This document shows positions 46,001 through 59,459 of a stretch of DNA of 64,000 bases, piece after piece. The notes beneath the pieces are model-generated. The model was not told the origin of the DNA. It was given only the letters and a program-made list of their open reading frames with translations, and searched no databases. This DNA comes from Prinia subflava. Lineage: Eukaryota; Chordata; Aves; Passeriformes; Cisticolidae. The stretch lies in the NCBI RefSeq assembly GCF_021018805.1, contig NC_086247.1, positions 144,514,378 to 144,578,377 of the forward strand. Reading direction: 5' to 3'. The translations under genes and the position numbers were made by a program. Every line of letters begins with the position of its first letter. Position 1 is the first letter of the stretch.

Positions 46001-47024
46001 TGATGAGAAAGGCAGTTCAGATTCAAGATCTGTGTAGCATTGAAGGCACAGAGTTTAAGGAAGCATAAATTTTGAAGACTTCTTTAAAGGAGGAAGGTGA
46101 AAGATTAAAAAAAAATTAGACTTCTTTGCTCCTTTTAATAGCACTTCTAGTTATTTGAATATGCATTTTAAAACAGAGCAGTTCCTTGAATCTTCTAGCT
46201 ATTTGTCCTAAACAGATTTGTCCTAAAACAAACCTATAGGAATGTGTTTATCACTTTTTAAAATATTAAAATAATGAAGGAAACATTTAACTCTTCTCCC
46301 AAAATTACTACAGTGTCAGAAAATGGCATTTCCTCTAATCTCTGGCTGTTTTATGTAGGTTATTTGAGCAATGATTGTGAGTTTTTGCTTGAAGAGCAAG
46401 GGATCTCAAATTGCTCCCAAGTGCAGTGGGGCTGCATAGAGCTGCTGTATTTAACTTCTTGAGCCACTGCTTTTGTGCGATCATTAGATTAAAACTCTTA
46501 AGTGTAGAACAGATACTAAATTTATGTTTTACAGAACCCAACAGAATGAAGAAATACAGTATATTTTGGGATGTTTTTGTCTGTATAATTTTAGTGGTTT
46601 TTTGCTTTCATTCCTTAATTGCAGCAGAGAGTATTCCTTGAAGAGGTTTTAATTTTATCTGCTCAACATGTGGAATTTTTTCTTTATGGGTGCTTCTCAT
46701 AGTGTAACATTTGTTTTTGCTCTATCTCAGGGCAAAAATAAAATAGTAAATTAAACTTTATTAATGGAATAAACCACTTAAAATATTATTTTTGCAGAAG
46801 GTAAAATACTGAAATATTTAAAAATTTGGGGGTTTTATGATAACACTGCAGCCTGAACTGCAGGGTTTGTCAGCCTGAGGGCAGAGTGAAGGATTTGCCA
46901 GCCCTTATCCTACAAGTTTGTCCATGATGGGCAGGAGAACCCAATCGTGTCACTGGGCCAGGCTTCCCTGTTCCCCTCATCCAGGAGGCCACGCTCTGGA
47001 AGGAGCATTTGAAGTTCCCAAAAG

Positions 47025-47150
47025 TCACAAAATCAGAATAGAATGGTTTGGGTTGAAAGAGACCTTTGGAAGGTCACCTGGTCCAATCCCCCTGCAATGA
47101 GCAGGGACATTTTTAACTGTATCAAGTTGCTCAGAGTCCCGTCCAACTTC
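47025..47150 (-). mobile_element. CR1 LINE 3' end fragment, antisense
   Basis: CACAAAATCAGAATAGAATG, then GGTTTGGGTTGAAAGAGACC, then GGTCACCTGGTCCAATCCCC and GAGCAGGGACATTTTTAACT form the reverse complement of a CR1 3' end. It is about 125 bp and strongly 5'-truncated. Confidence 0.9.
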
Positions 47151-47451
47151 TTTCTTTTATCTAAAGTCCCACCTTTCATATCTGGCTCAGATGCATTGTG
47201 GTATTAAATTTAATTCTAATTAATTTTGATTCTATTTGTTTCATTAGAACTATATTGTAGAACCTCCAATTTTGAGAACTACAATTTTCTTTCAAATAAA
47301 GCAATAATAACCCAAAATAAAGCAATATTTTAATTTTTCTCACACAAGAGCAGAATGTGAGTGAAATTTTCATGAAAATGGTGGGTTTTTTATTTCTGCT
47401 TTTCAAGGTGTCTGCCACCTGGTCTGTTTTTTTATTACCAGGATAAGAAAT

Positions 47452-47480
47452 CTTGAAGACAATCTTTAATTGTCTTCAAG
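47452..47480. repeat. Perfect 12-bp hairpin
   Basis: CTTGAAGACAAT, a five-base loop, then ATTGTCTTCAAG. It is too short for a microRNA precursor, and there is no T-tract terminator logic in a vertebrate intron. Confidence 0.85.
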
Positions 47481-50400
47481 GAATATGTTGATTTCACTAA
47501 AAAAAGTGTGGTTTTATGTGCTTTCAAAAGCTCCAGCTTTTACAAAATATCACAAAATGTATAGATCTGTCCTCTGGTGAGAATTACAGCAAAATGGGTT
47601 CTGCACAATTTTTCAATTATTTTCTAATCCCAGGCAGACTGGAACCTACACCTGTGACAAACCTCATGGGCAACACCAGCATATGTTGCCAAATTCCTTT
47701 TCAACTCTAGCAATTCAGTATTCTCTCAGAAATAAGACTGTGTTAGACTAGATATTTAAAAACCTGATTTTTTTTCTCAGATTGCTTTTGATAGGAAACA
47801 TTTCAATTTTTTTTTTTTTTGAGAAAACTCTCTGGATTGTTAGTTGTGTGATGTGGGATTTATTTCAGATCTCTGCAGCTGAGTCAGTCCCTCTGTCCCA
47901 TTTATAGGCACTGAAGGGGAAGAAGTGCTCATGGGACATATTTGATCTGACCTATTTTACGTGTCTGCGTCAGGAGATGAGTGGTGCTCCAGGAACATTT
48001 GGCAAACTGACTCCATTTCCTTCAACTGCAGAAGCAGCAAAGTGTGAGCAAAGGCTGTATTAGAGAAATACAGAGGAGTACGAGCTCCCATCCAAACTTT
48101 CTGAAATATCTCCATGAAGTTTTTTAAACTTCAGATCTGCATCTTAACTTCAAATGGGATCGATTCCAAATCCTTTGTCTTAAGAATACTTTGGGCTAAA
48201 GTTTATAATCTTTAGTGGTGCCTTTGTTACACCTAAAAACATATCACAGAGAAGATAAATACATTCTCATGCAAAGTTTTTAAAATTAAGAGAACCACAG
48301 TAATAGGAACTCTGTAGAAGGATAGCACTGTCTTCCTTCTCTTGAAGCACATTTTGGCTCTACAGTAATGGAGTATTTTATGATTTGAGATTAAATGATA
48401 TTTTTGAAAAGTAAACTACTTTGACTTCTTTTAAAAGTAATCTTGTTTGTAAATAAATTCTTAGTTTGAAATAAGCAATGAAAATATAATAAGCAATAAG
48501 CAATCACCAACTTTAAATTGAAAAGATGCAGTGAAATTCCAGTTTGTTCCTAAGCTCAAAAAAATTTTTGGCCATGGTATATAATCATGCAAATGTACCA
48601 GCACAGACACACTTGGCTGCAAATACATTCCTTCCTTCTTCTACAGTATAACAAGTTTCCTAATTTTTGATGATAATTTACTTTATCATGCTTTGCTCAT
48701 ATTTAGCATAGTTTTTTCCCCAGTACTAACTTATCTTGGGTTACTCTAAAAGGTTCAGAGATACATTTTAGGGATTTTTCTTTCACCTGTGCTTATTAGA
48801 AAACAAACCTGTCTTTAATCTGATGCAGACTGCTCTGTATATAGAAACACTGCATTTTTTTCAAATATCCATAGTGAACTATATAGTGCTTATTTATTTT
48901 TTGTTGCCACCTAACATGTTGGCAATTTTAAATCTCTGAAAAGACACATATCCAGCCTGAAGGGGTTGATAAATTAGGTAGGATGTATAATTAATGCAAG
49001 GATTTAGAGGCTGCATAAATTAATAGGAGTGTAAAGATGGTTAACAATATGCTTGTTACATCAACTTAATTTGACAGTGGATTCTTTTCTGTAGTGTAGT
49101 AATAAGAAAAATATTTAAGTCATTGAAGAAAGAGCAATATTGTTGTCACTGTGGGATGAAAACCCACTTGCACCAGGCCTGAGGGGCTGAAAGTCCATGG
49201 GTATGGGTAAGGAAGGATTGAGAACTGGTCACACACAGGGACATCTGTGCTGGCCCATGACAATCCTGAGGGACTGGGTTTCAAGATGAGCATTAATAAA
49301 CAGAGGAGAAGTTGTAACTCGGTTCAGAAAGGGAACTCCAAATATATTAACAGGAAGGCAACAGCAAACGAGAGTACAATGAGTTGGAGGGCTCAAGTTA
49401 TTTGACTGGAGAGGTGGGGGTGATGAGAAAAGGGAGAAATATTAGGAAGCAGATTGTGAAGGGCTTTGAATGTCAAGTGGCCATACAACAGGATTTGATT
49501 CCTGTTTCCTGCTATGTGATATTAGGCAAATCATGACATTTCTCTGGGTTTTATGAGTTGAAAATTTGGATAATGCTTGCATACCAAGTAGCAAACTGTG
49601 GTGACAGCTCTGATCTTGGTGCAATGTAAATGAGAGATTTAATTTACTAATTTTTAAAAATTCTTAAATGAACACGGTGATGTAAAAGCATTAGATTCAC
49701 ACTTTCCTTGAACTTACTTTTTGTAGTACTCATTAACATATTTTTCTGTAATCAAGATTTCTGCAGAGCTTGATTTCTGTATACAAAGCTTTTTATTTAT
49801 GGAAAGCAAGTTTCTACAAGGTGATTTTCTTTCTAATCTGTAGCTATATTGAATAGCTAATGAGGAAGTGTCCTTCTCTTTGTACTTCATGATCCTAAGC
49901 TTTTTTTTTTTTTTAATACATAGGTAGGAGATTATACTGTGTCCCTAACTGTTAAATTTAGTGTCCCCATTCATTACATAAGAGAAACATGTCCAGTACC
50001 ATTGCCATCTATAGAAGCAATCCTTGTATGTATTGATTTTATTTTCCAAATAAGAATTTACCACATAAGATGTGCTCAGAGTGGTGCAGCTTGTAAAAGA
50101 AAAATACAGTACTGCAGAGAAACTACAGTGTTCTGGAGGGAATAGTTGGTTTTACACAGGCATTCCTTTTCTTGAAGTTTAAAGAATACTGAGAATTGAA
50201 TCTGTTTGAAGTTCAAGAGTTGTCGTTATATCCATGATGATCTCACACAATATTTTCTCTAAGAATTCCTGTTTTCCATGTCCAGCTGGCTATAGTACCA
50301 TGTCTCTCATGCTGGTAGATGATGACCAAAGCTGGATTTTACCTCCTTTCACTGCCTTTCATCTGGATTTCAGTAGGATAATACACTGTGGTTTAAAGTT

Positions 50401-51014
50401 ACCATTCTTTAATAAAGGGTTGCTCACCCAGTAAAAGGCACTGGGTGAATTCAGCAACACAGGCAGAGGTGAGTTGGATTCTCTTTTGAACACTGGTTTC
50501 CTGCAGATGAAGCTCAAAGCATACATACACCCTTGTTTGAGAGAAATGCACACAGAAAGAGAGCAATAGAGAGAAAATTTCAAAAATTATGTATTAGTCA
50601 TGTCAATTGCACATGTCAATGCGCTGGAAAACAGTTGGATATGACAGCAATCCAAAAACACTTAATGACAAAAAGTTCTTCATAAAAATACCGTGGAGCT
50701 CATGTTTGAAGATGGTAATAATTTTATTGACATTTCAGAAAACTTATCTTTTCTAAAGTTAACATTTTCTGCAAAATGATTGAGAGATGTGGAGAAAACC
50801 TATATCTGAATGAGTCAGTTTGTGGGTTGTTGAGTCAGTTGGTAGCTTAGGTAAATTAAAATGAAAATAGTTTTTTCTTTCTCTTGGTATTTGGATATTT
50901 CTCTCATCTGCAGTCAGTAAACAATTTGCTGCTAATATTACTTGTATTTTTATTGAAATTATACTCACTATTGATTATGACTGGGGAAGCAAAGTGCTTC
51001 CCACTGTAGGTTAA

Positions 51015-51850
51015 GATCAAGTTCATGACCACCTAAGGAATCTGAATATACCTAAGTTGATGGGACCTGATGAGGTGTGTCCCAGAGTCCTGAGGGATTT
51101 GGGTGATGCCGTTGCCAAGCCATTCTCTGTGATATTTGAAAAGTCATGGCAGCCAAGTGAAGTCCCAGGCGACTGGAAAAAGGAAACCCATGGTAAAAAG
51201 GGTAGGAAGCAGGACCCTGCTCAACCTGTGCCTGAGATGATCATGGAGCAGATCCTCTTAGCTAAGGCACAGAGGGGACAGGGGGGTGATTTGGGATAAC
51301 CAGCATGGCTTGGCCAAGGGCAAGTCCTGCCTGACCACTCTAGTGGCCTTCTGTGATGGGCTGACTCCCTCAGTGGGCAAGGGAAGGGCTGCAGATGTCA
51401 TCATTTGGGCTTCCATAAAGCCTTTGACACAGTCCCTCACAACACCCTTCCCTCTGAACAGGAGAGAGAAGATTTCTCTCTTCAGTGATGTGTGGACTGT
51501 CCAGTGAGCAGGGAGTTGGCTGGATGGTTGCATCCAGAGGTTAGTGGTCAGTGCTTGAGATCCTGATGGACATCAGTAACTGGTGGTGCCCCCAGGGGTC
51601 TGTCCTGGGGCCAGTGCCACTCGATGTCTTCCCCAGTGACACAGGCAGTGGGACTGAATGCACCCTCAGCACGTTCACAGATGGCACCAAGCTGAGTGAT
51701 GGGATCCATCCAGAGGGACCTGGACAGCCTCGAGAAGTGGCCCATGGGGATCTCATGAGGTTTAATAAGATCAAGTGCAAGGTGCTGCACCTGGTTTGGG
51801 GCAAGCCCTGTTATCAGCACAGGCTGTGGGGTGAAGGGGTTGGAATCTAT
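51015..51850 (+). mobile_element. CR1 LINE ORF2 (reverse transcriptase) remnant, sense
   Basis: Translated pieces in shifting frames follow CR1 ORF2 order: MGPDEVCPRVLRDLGDAVAK, EVPGDWKK, QHGLAKGKSCLTTLVAFCDG, a KPLTQSLTT piece (from AFDTVPH), PQGSVLGPV, then TLSTFTDGTKLSDG and LMRFNKIKCKVLHL. The catalytic FADD of CR1 RT is FTDG here, so one of the two aspartates is lost. Frameshifts near 51280 and 51410 and several stops confirm a dead copy. Unlike the other CR1s in the window it lacks the 3' UTR, ending in RT-distal coding sequence. Confidence 0.9.
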
Positions 51851-54800
51851 CAATCACTCTCATATGACAGAGTGCATTACTGTGAAATGCATTCTGTACA
51901 GATTTTTTTCTTCCTCATTATTCCTCTACTGTTCGCACAGTGTGAGTGGTGGTACCTATTAATTCTGGAGAAAAATGATTTTATAGTGGTTTTATTATTG
52001 AAAAAAGGCAATTTTTAATTATGCTAAACAATAAAGTCTAAGAAAATCTTGCCAATCTTACCAGCATACAAAGACAAAAATGCTTATCAGCTTAATTTAA
52101 AATCTCATTTGATTCCAAGGTGTTGTTTTATTGAATGTATTTTGTGATGGGTTGACTGTAGGAGTTGGCATGGATGGTAATTTTGTATTCATACTTTTGT
52201 CATTTATGGCTTGTAGTCTTATAAGAAAACATAGCTAAATGTTTCTTATTATTTTTGTACCAACTGCCAAATGAAAGGATGGAGGTCCTTACATATAATA
52301 ACAAAAGCTAAGTGGAAAATATTTTTTTTACCTTTTGTACTATTTTAGAACTGATTTTGAAGTCTTATTTGTGAAACACCAAAGTACTCAAAGAACAAAT
52401 CCTTGAGTAGTGAACCAGAGAAATTATTTTTTAAATAAACTGCCACAAGACATTTTTCTATTTCTTGCTTTTCATCTGGGCAAGCCTTGGAGAATAGCTC
52501 ATTTTTCCTAGAACAAGTTTGCCCTTGAGAACAGTGGTTTTCAGCTGCACCAGAACTTTATAAGGTTACTGTTTTTTATTGTTGTTCTGTCTTAGTAATG
52601 GAGTGGCATTTCTAGTGGAGTTTCAACAGAACAAAACTAGTTTGAGTTATTTACTATCAAGATTGTACTCATGTGTGGGCATCTAGTTTTATGTTAAAAA
52701 TCAGAATGAATGAACATCACCCTATCACATGTCACTTGTAGTGCTCAGTCTAAGCTGATACATTTTGGGATAGTGAAATCCTCAACATGTGGCCATTTTC
52801 CATATAAATGTGTGTATGTACATGTATATATTATTAATACCAAACCAAACCCAGAGTTCTCATGCTTTCATGTTCTGGTTCAGCAGTGCTCACTGCTACT
52901 CGCTGTTCTTAGATACTCCCTGCATTACAGACACCTCCACACTGAATTCCTCTTCACAGTTCTGGTTGCAATTCACCACCAGCATTACCAAGCATCAGAG
53001 CTACCTCTGGATTCTTCAGCACTTGTCTGTTAAGTTCCCTTTGCAGTGTTTGAGGTCAGACAATCCAAATCAGCCCAGCTGATTTTATGGTAACTGGGGA
53101 GGAGGTTAGACTGAGAAAAATCTGACTAATCTGAATTTAAAATGTAGCAATAATAGCTTTTGACCCCAAAGCACTGTATGAATTTTTATTCTTTTGATGG
53201 AAAAGGGATTGTTATTGGTTTTGGCCTGATATTTTGCTGCAGTGCAGCTTCCTATGCCTCCCTCAGCTTTTTCTGCGGTGTTTTGCACTGAAGAAAGAGA
53301 ATGAGAGATTGAGTCCTGTGACTTCAGGTCAGTACAGGCTCATGCCCCAATGGGCACGGTATCACTGGCTCATATAGAGCTTTAGTCTTCTTACCCACTG
53401 CCAAGCTCCACATCAAAGAAAAGGAGGGCAGCAGGTGTTCCCCACACTGCATGGGGAGAAACATTGCTGAGCTTCTATCTGCTCACATTCTGCAACTGCT
53501 GCAGAGATTCTTAGGGAGCAAGAAGAGGTGAATATAGTCATCTTGCAGAAATGAACAGAAAGTTTTTCAGACAGTACTTTGTCCTCTGATTTTTTTTATG
53601 ATTATGCAATAAAATTTTCTTATTTTTAAAAATTACTCCTAATGACTCACCCCCTACTGCTGGCTTTAAGTTTCATATAAATGATACGAAAAATAACTGG
53701 TAGGCAATACAATAATAGCAAAAAAATGGCCATGACCACAGAAGCATGAAAGGATTACCTGCCCTTGTTTGAAACAATCTTATATGTAACAGCAAAAGCA
53801 TACCTAGAAAAAAAAATAAAGTGTGTTATTAAAAACATTTTCCTTGAAAATATAGGTGTTGTAGAGACAAATGGAATGGGAGTCCTTAGGAGGTGTGGTC
53901 TGATTGACACCTCATGTTGTGTTTTGCAAAAATAGATTACACGCTTTTCAGTAGCATTAAACTTAAAATTTTCATGTTGAGAGCAGGAGCAATTGTGGCT
54001 TGGATAATAAAACTGGAGATATAAAATAATTTCACTGTATTTTGCTTCCATTTTATGGTGTAGAAATTTGTGTAACTTAAAATGTCAATAGGGAGATAAA
54101 TTGCTAGCTTTCACTGTGAAAAAATAATAGTATGATTTTCTTATGCCAAAAGATACAGCAAGTATTGTTAAAAAGTAAGACAAGAACAGCTATTTTTGAA
54201 GCAACAGAGGTTTCTTTTATTCCATATTTTTTCTAGCTATTGAAATTTTTATGTCATAGCTGTTGAAGTAATGAAGCTACTGAAATATTTCTGTCCTTTA
54301 AAAATTATCAAGAGATAAGTGTCATAGTTAGGAGGTGCTTCCAAATTGTGTGCTGTCCTTATAGACCCAGGCTTAGTGTCTGGGCAGCTTCAGCTGGGGT
54401 GAGCTCATGGTGCCAAAGTGTCACAGCTGCTTTGCCAAATGACAGGAAACAAAAGAGAGCCAGAAAATGTTTGGACAGTGGAGGCAGCAAAGAAAGAATA
54501 CATTCAATGATCACTAAGGAAGGCTGTTGCTGATTTCTGTAACTGGAGCTGCAGAGAATGCTGTTGTGTGCCTGGTGACATGGGGACAGCTCTTGGTGAT
54601 GGCCCCATGTCACCCAAAGACTGACCTACCTCTGCTACTCTTGGTCAGGCAGTTGTTTTATGGGGAAAATTTCTTATTTCACCCAGTAAGGCCAATTCTT
54701 TAGTTTATTTTATAATATTTATTTAATTAAATTTTCCTAGCAACATTATAAATACCATTGTTTAGGAATGATTGCATGCCTTATGTTTTAGAAACTATCA

Positions 54801-57800
54801 CACATCTCAGAGTACTTGGTGCAACACAGGCTTATGAGGCCAGATTCACTGGCAATGTGTGTTGATTCTGGATCTGAGAGTTACCTGAAAGAGTGAGGGA
54901 ATTGTTTTTCTAGGAGTTAGGTGATTCAGGAGTTGGGAGATTTCCCCTCAGAATCACGTGGTAGCTTTACTAAACTTTTTGCTGTGACGCAACCCACTCT
55001 CACAGCTCACCAAATGAGGGCTAAAAGCATCATGGTGGGCAGTTTGGTGTAGGAAAAGAGAGAAAAGGAGAATTTAAAAAAATGAATTATGGGAAACCTA
55101 AATTTTAAAGCACATGTATATGGTTAAACCTATATAATTATGGGCATTTGAAAACTTTCCATGTCTATTGGTTTAGTTAACACCAGTGAATTAAATCCAA
55201 ATTCTTACAAGATTTGCACACCTGCTTCCAGAACAGAATGACCCTTGTGGTGCAGCTCCTTGTGATGGAAAGCCTACGTTCTTGACAGAGGTGCCACTTA
55301 TTTCTAGAGACTTTTCTCCTTCTGGTAGTCAAAATTTGAGTGACTTAACACCATGGAAAGTAACATCACTTTATTGAGAACATGAGATCATTTGAGATAC
55401 AAAGTGAGATGTGAGGGTGGGACATTGTTGGAGTAAAATCCATAAATTTGAAATCTAAAATTGCTTTAGCTGAAGCATAGTAAAAGGCAGCATGGCCAGA
55501 GCAGCGTAAATTATTGGGGACTGAATTGCGACAAATTTATGCCATCCTGAAAACAAATTGTTTGCTTTTTAAAGATGCTTTGTTAGATACACTTTGAGGA
55601 AAAAATGCAAACATTTTACAAGTAAGAACAAAAAGAAATGAAGAGTTGGACTATCAAGAGGCTTTAGGCATTATTTCCAAAATAGTAAGGATGGTAAAGA
55701 TGGTGCTTTCTGCTTCTCTCACCAGACTCTTCAGCTGCTCTGTTTCAGTCTGAGGTCTAAAGATGCTCAAAGCTGAGCTGGTCCTCTTGAATCTGTTCCT
55801 ATGGTCTGCATGAACCAAGCAGTGGGACTGCTGGTTTGGGTTGTCAGTGGAAACTTGGGGTGCAGCTCTTTTGTCTCAATGGGGCTGCAAGGACATTTTT
55901 TCTCAAAATCTTCACATGTTCTTGATAGACCTCACTGCTAAAGTGCAGTACAGCAGAGAACCCCCACTGCACTGTGATTTCTGCATCAGGACTGTTTGCA
56001 GTGTTCTGAAATTACTGAGCTAGAGCTGGTCTCATGGAGCTCAGATTGGCTTGAAGTTATATCTTTGGTGAATCCATCTTCAGTGAAGCAATTTGCTAGA
56101 TCTAGTATTTAAAAACAAGGTGAAGATTGTTGGTTTGTGGGTTGGGTTTTTGTTTGTTTGTTTGTTGTTTATAATTTTTTTAAACTTTTAAATTGAGGAA
56201 TAAATCCATGCTTCTCATACAGGTAGTAATTCTGCCATGGAGCACAATGATGAGATTCTAGGAGTATGGTGTAGGAGTACTAAAGTAAGACAGGAGGAAC
56301 TCATTTTTTTTCCAGGAAAGACAACTACAAGCAGCTATTATTACTAAAAGCAGATATTTCCATTTTCTCACAGTAGCAGCAGTACCTATTTTTAATTGCT
56401 GGTAGTTAACCACTCCATGGGAAATGGAAAAAACCTATAACTACTAATTACAGCCTCTTCTCACCCTGCAGTCCTGGAGGATCCTGTCCTCTGCTAGCAG
56501 TTATGAAATCTGGCACTCCTGGATCACACTGAATATTAGGTTAAAACTAAGTAGCTGTCAAGCAGGGCAGCTATCATACCCAAGACAGGCTACCAAAGGA
56601 GGGCTGCATTTCCAAAAAGTTTGAGAATTGCTACTTTATGCAGTCCTGGAGGTACAGATTGGAATGAGCTGTCAAGTGGAATTTTTCACAGACTTATTGT
56701 TGAATTTATATAATGAGGAGAAACCTACCTGGAGAACAGGATGAAGAAAGAGAAGATTAAAAGAGACATTGAGCTGCACTGGCTGGTCGCTAAGACAGTA
56801 AGAAAAAATCTGAATGAGATTTTTATACTTAGATGAAAACTCTGTATCTAGTTATTTTACAGGCTGGAATAGTAAATGTCTGAGGCTTTGGTTTGGGCTG
56901 ATTTTTTTTCCTTTTTCCAAAGCTTTTATGATAAAGGGAGTAACTCAATAAAGAGTTGTTTCAGGTGGCCTTGCAGAACAAATTCCACCTTCTGCAGATA
57001 CATGCAATTTTTTGATAAGCTGTTAATGTGGACATATCAACTGGAGTGTGATGCCCAAGACTAAGTAAAATATTTGGTTTATAATAGATATAATACAGAG
57101 CAAGAATTTAATTGTATGAAAGTAGCATATACATTTTTCCCCAATAAATAGAGCTCTTTTAGCTTCCAAGCAATATTTTGCTACTCTTACAAATCCACAC
57201 TCATGCTTAGCTGCAATGTTAATAGTGATTTACCATCCCTGGCTCCAACAGATGTCAATTTTCCAAGTGTAAGCAGCTCAGAAGGAGACACATATGAAGG
57301 AGACAAATAGATGTACAGAGCCTGGCTAGAGCAGTTATATCAGGTTGACTGATCCATTAACATATACTGAAAGAATTTAATATGTGGCAGTCTGAATCAG
57401 TGATTTGTAAGAGATGACAGACGTAGGCAGAAACACCTTACTGGCTGAGGACTGAACATGGTGTTTCTGACCATCTGAAAGTGTTATAATTGTCAACAGG
57501 CTCTGCTTTATTTCTGATGCATATCTTCGTTCAGTGTGTACTTGTCAATTGTTCTGATTTGTATGAAATTGCAAGTGGCCATGTACAATGTGATTTCCTC
57601 TGCCTTCCTCTTCGTACAGAAAACACACTCTTAAATCAAATATTTCCTTTCATCTTGGAGTGAGATACACAGGTAAAATGTAGAAAGCCAGAATTGGCAG
57701 TTTGGACTATTCATTCTCTTTTGCTTATGGAAGGATATCTTTAGATAGATTTTGATAAAGCTTTATGTGTTGATTTTTTTCTTTTAAGAATAGCATAAAA

Positions 57801-58971
57801 GTGCAAAATACAGCTTGTTGAGGTGTGAGACCTAATACAAAAGCAATGTGAGACAGACTTCTTTGCACAGAATTTAGATTCTCACTTGAAAGGCTGAAAT
57901 ACCCAGAAAGTCTCCTGTGATTTAGTTTTAACTAGTTGGCAGATGTTGAATGATCTCAGCAACTGTCTTTGTTGCTATGCCATAGTAAATATGTAGCAGA
58001 CTGACTGTTTATAATCTCTGTAATATGGGATTTGTCAGTCTTCCTTTATTACCTGTAAAATGGATTAGGAGAACAGTAAGATTGGACTGGTTCTCTAAGG
58101 AATGTAAGAGAGTTAACTGTCCATCCTTATTGGGGATTTTAATGAAAAATATGTCTTTAGTGATTTTATTAAAATAGCAAGACTACTGGCTCTGCTTCAG
58201 CCTTCTCTATTTCTCCTCATCCAACTAGATCTTAGTATTCTCACAATACTCACCCTTTCTAAAATTACCGGGAAATTACATTTATCTTTGGACAGAAAGT
58301 GCTGAGCATCTTACTGTAGCCAGTTTGTGATTTAATGTCTGTTCTCAGTGATGCAGTAGTAATGAAGATGCAGATCAGGCTGGGCAGATAGAAGAGGTTT
58401 ATTTTTCCACAGATGTAGGTTTTTCCATCTCTTATCTTTACACGTTTTTTCATTTCAGGCTTTATTAGCAGTGAGTTGAAAAGATAAACATTGACATACG
58501 TGACGTGTCTGTGATTCCAAGCTGGAAACCATTTCTAGCTTCTTTGCTGGGGAAGCACAGCTCTATTCAGCTGAAAAAGCCCTTCAAATATGTCCACTCA
58601 AATATGAAGCAGCAGTTGCATGAGAAAAGTGTGCATTTTAATGAATTGATTTTCAAACATCACATAGCAACTGGGAAAAACCACACTATTTAAAATGAAG
58701 AAGAAAAGCTAAGCTACAAAGAGCCATTAGGCTTGTCTGATCTGTTAAAATGTACATATTGTGTTGGACCTAAAGTGTATACAAGTGAAAAAATGACTGC
58801 AGTAAAAACAACCCAGCAGACCAGTCTGGATAAATCACAAGTTAATTATAAAAGATACTCAAGATTCAGGGTTTAATTTAATCAGTGTGAATAAATCATC
58901 CCGTGGTTCTCCTCTGGAATCCAAAACAGTTTGTCTTTCTTACCCACTACTGCTAATATGAAAAAATGCTG

Positions 58972-59001
58972 TTCATGAGTTAATTTATATTAACTCATGA
59001 A
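58972..59001. repeat. Perfect 13-bp hairpin
   Basis: TTCATGAGTTAAT, loop TTAT, then ATTAACTCATGAA. AT-rich and cruciform-prone. It is 54 bp from a 134-codon minus-strand frame. Confidence 0.85.
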
Positions 59002-59054
59002 GTTAATATATGGCTTAGTAAGAGAACAGAAGATAATAAAACCATTTATTAGAA

Positions 59055-59459
59055 TTAGTATAATCTATTTCGCTCTGGAAATAGAGAGTTCACAGCGAAA
59101 CGCCAGAGTAAAACCAGTGTTAAGACTGCAAGTGAGGACACCCTGATGTTTTTCTGGAGTAAAACATTCCCAGATCCATTTTTTCTGAGGTAGCAGCTGA
59201 ATCCTACTGCTGGTCCATACTGCAGCAGTGTCTGGGAGCACAGGCCGTGGCTGACAGCCATGGGAGGTAGAACGTAAACTCCTTTATTTACTGAGGTATT
59301 AAACAAACTTCGCCAATCATTGTTAATACTTTGGACGATATCCAAGGCAGAAGACTGGAGTCCTGTTGGCTCAGGAGTATAAGGAAGCTTTCTGGAAAAT
59401 TGGAGCATTAATGAAAAGCTTATCTTACATACCAGGACTTGAGCAAAAGGCCAGAGCAT
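59055..59459 (-). other. 134-codon open frame of unknown meaning in PTPRN2 intron 1
   Basis: The longest non-repeat frame in intron 1 beyond the CpG island. The predicted product starts MLWPFAQVLVCKISFS and has a hydrophobic stretch (SLAVLTLVLLWRFAVNSLF) near its C-terminus. I recognise no family. The DNA holds more CpGs (for example CAGCGAAACGCCAGAG and CTTCGCCAATC) than the surrounding intron. It is probably noncoding; a conserved noncoding element or an old transposon piece are alternatives. Confidence 0.2.
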
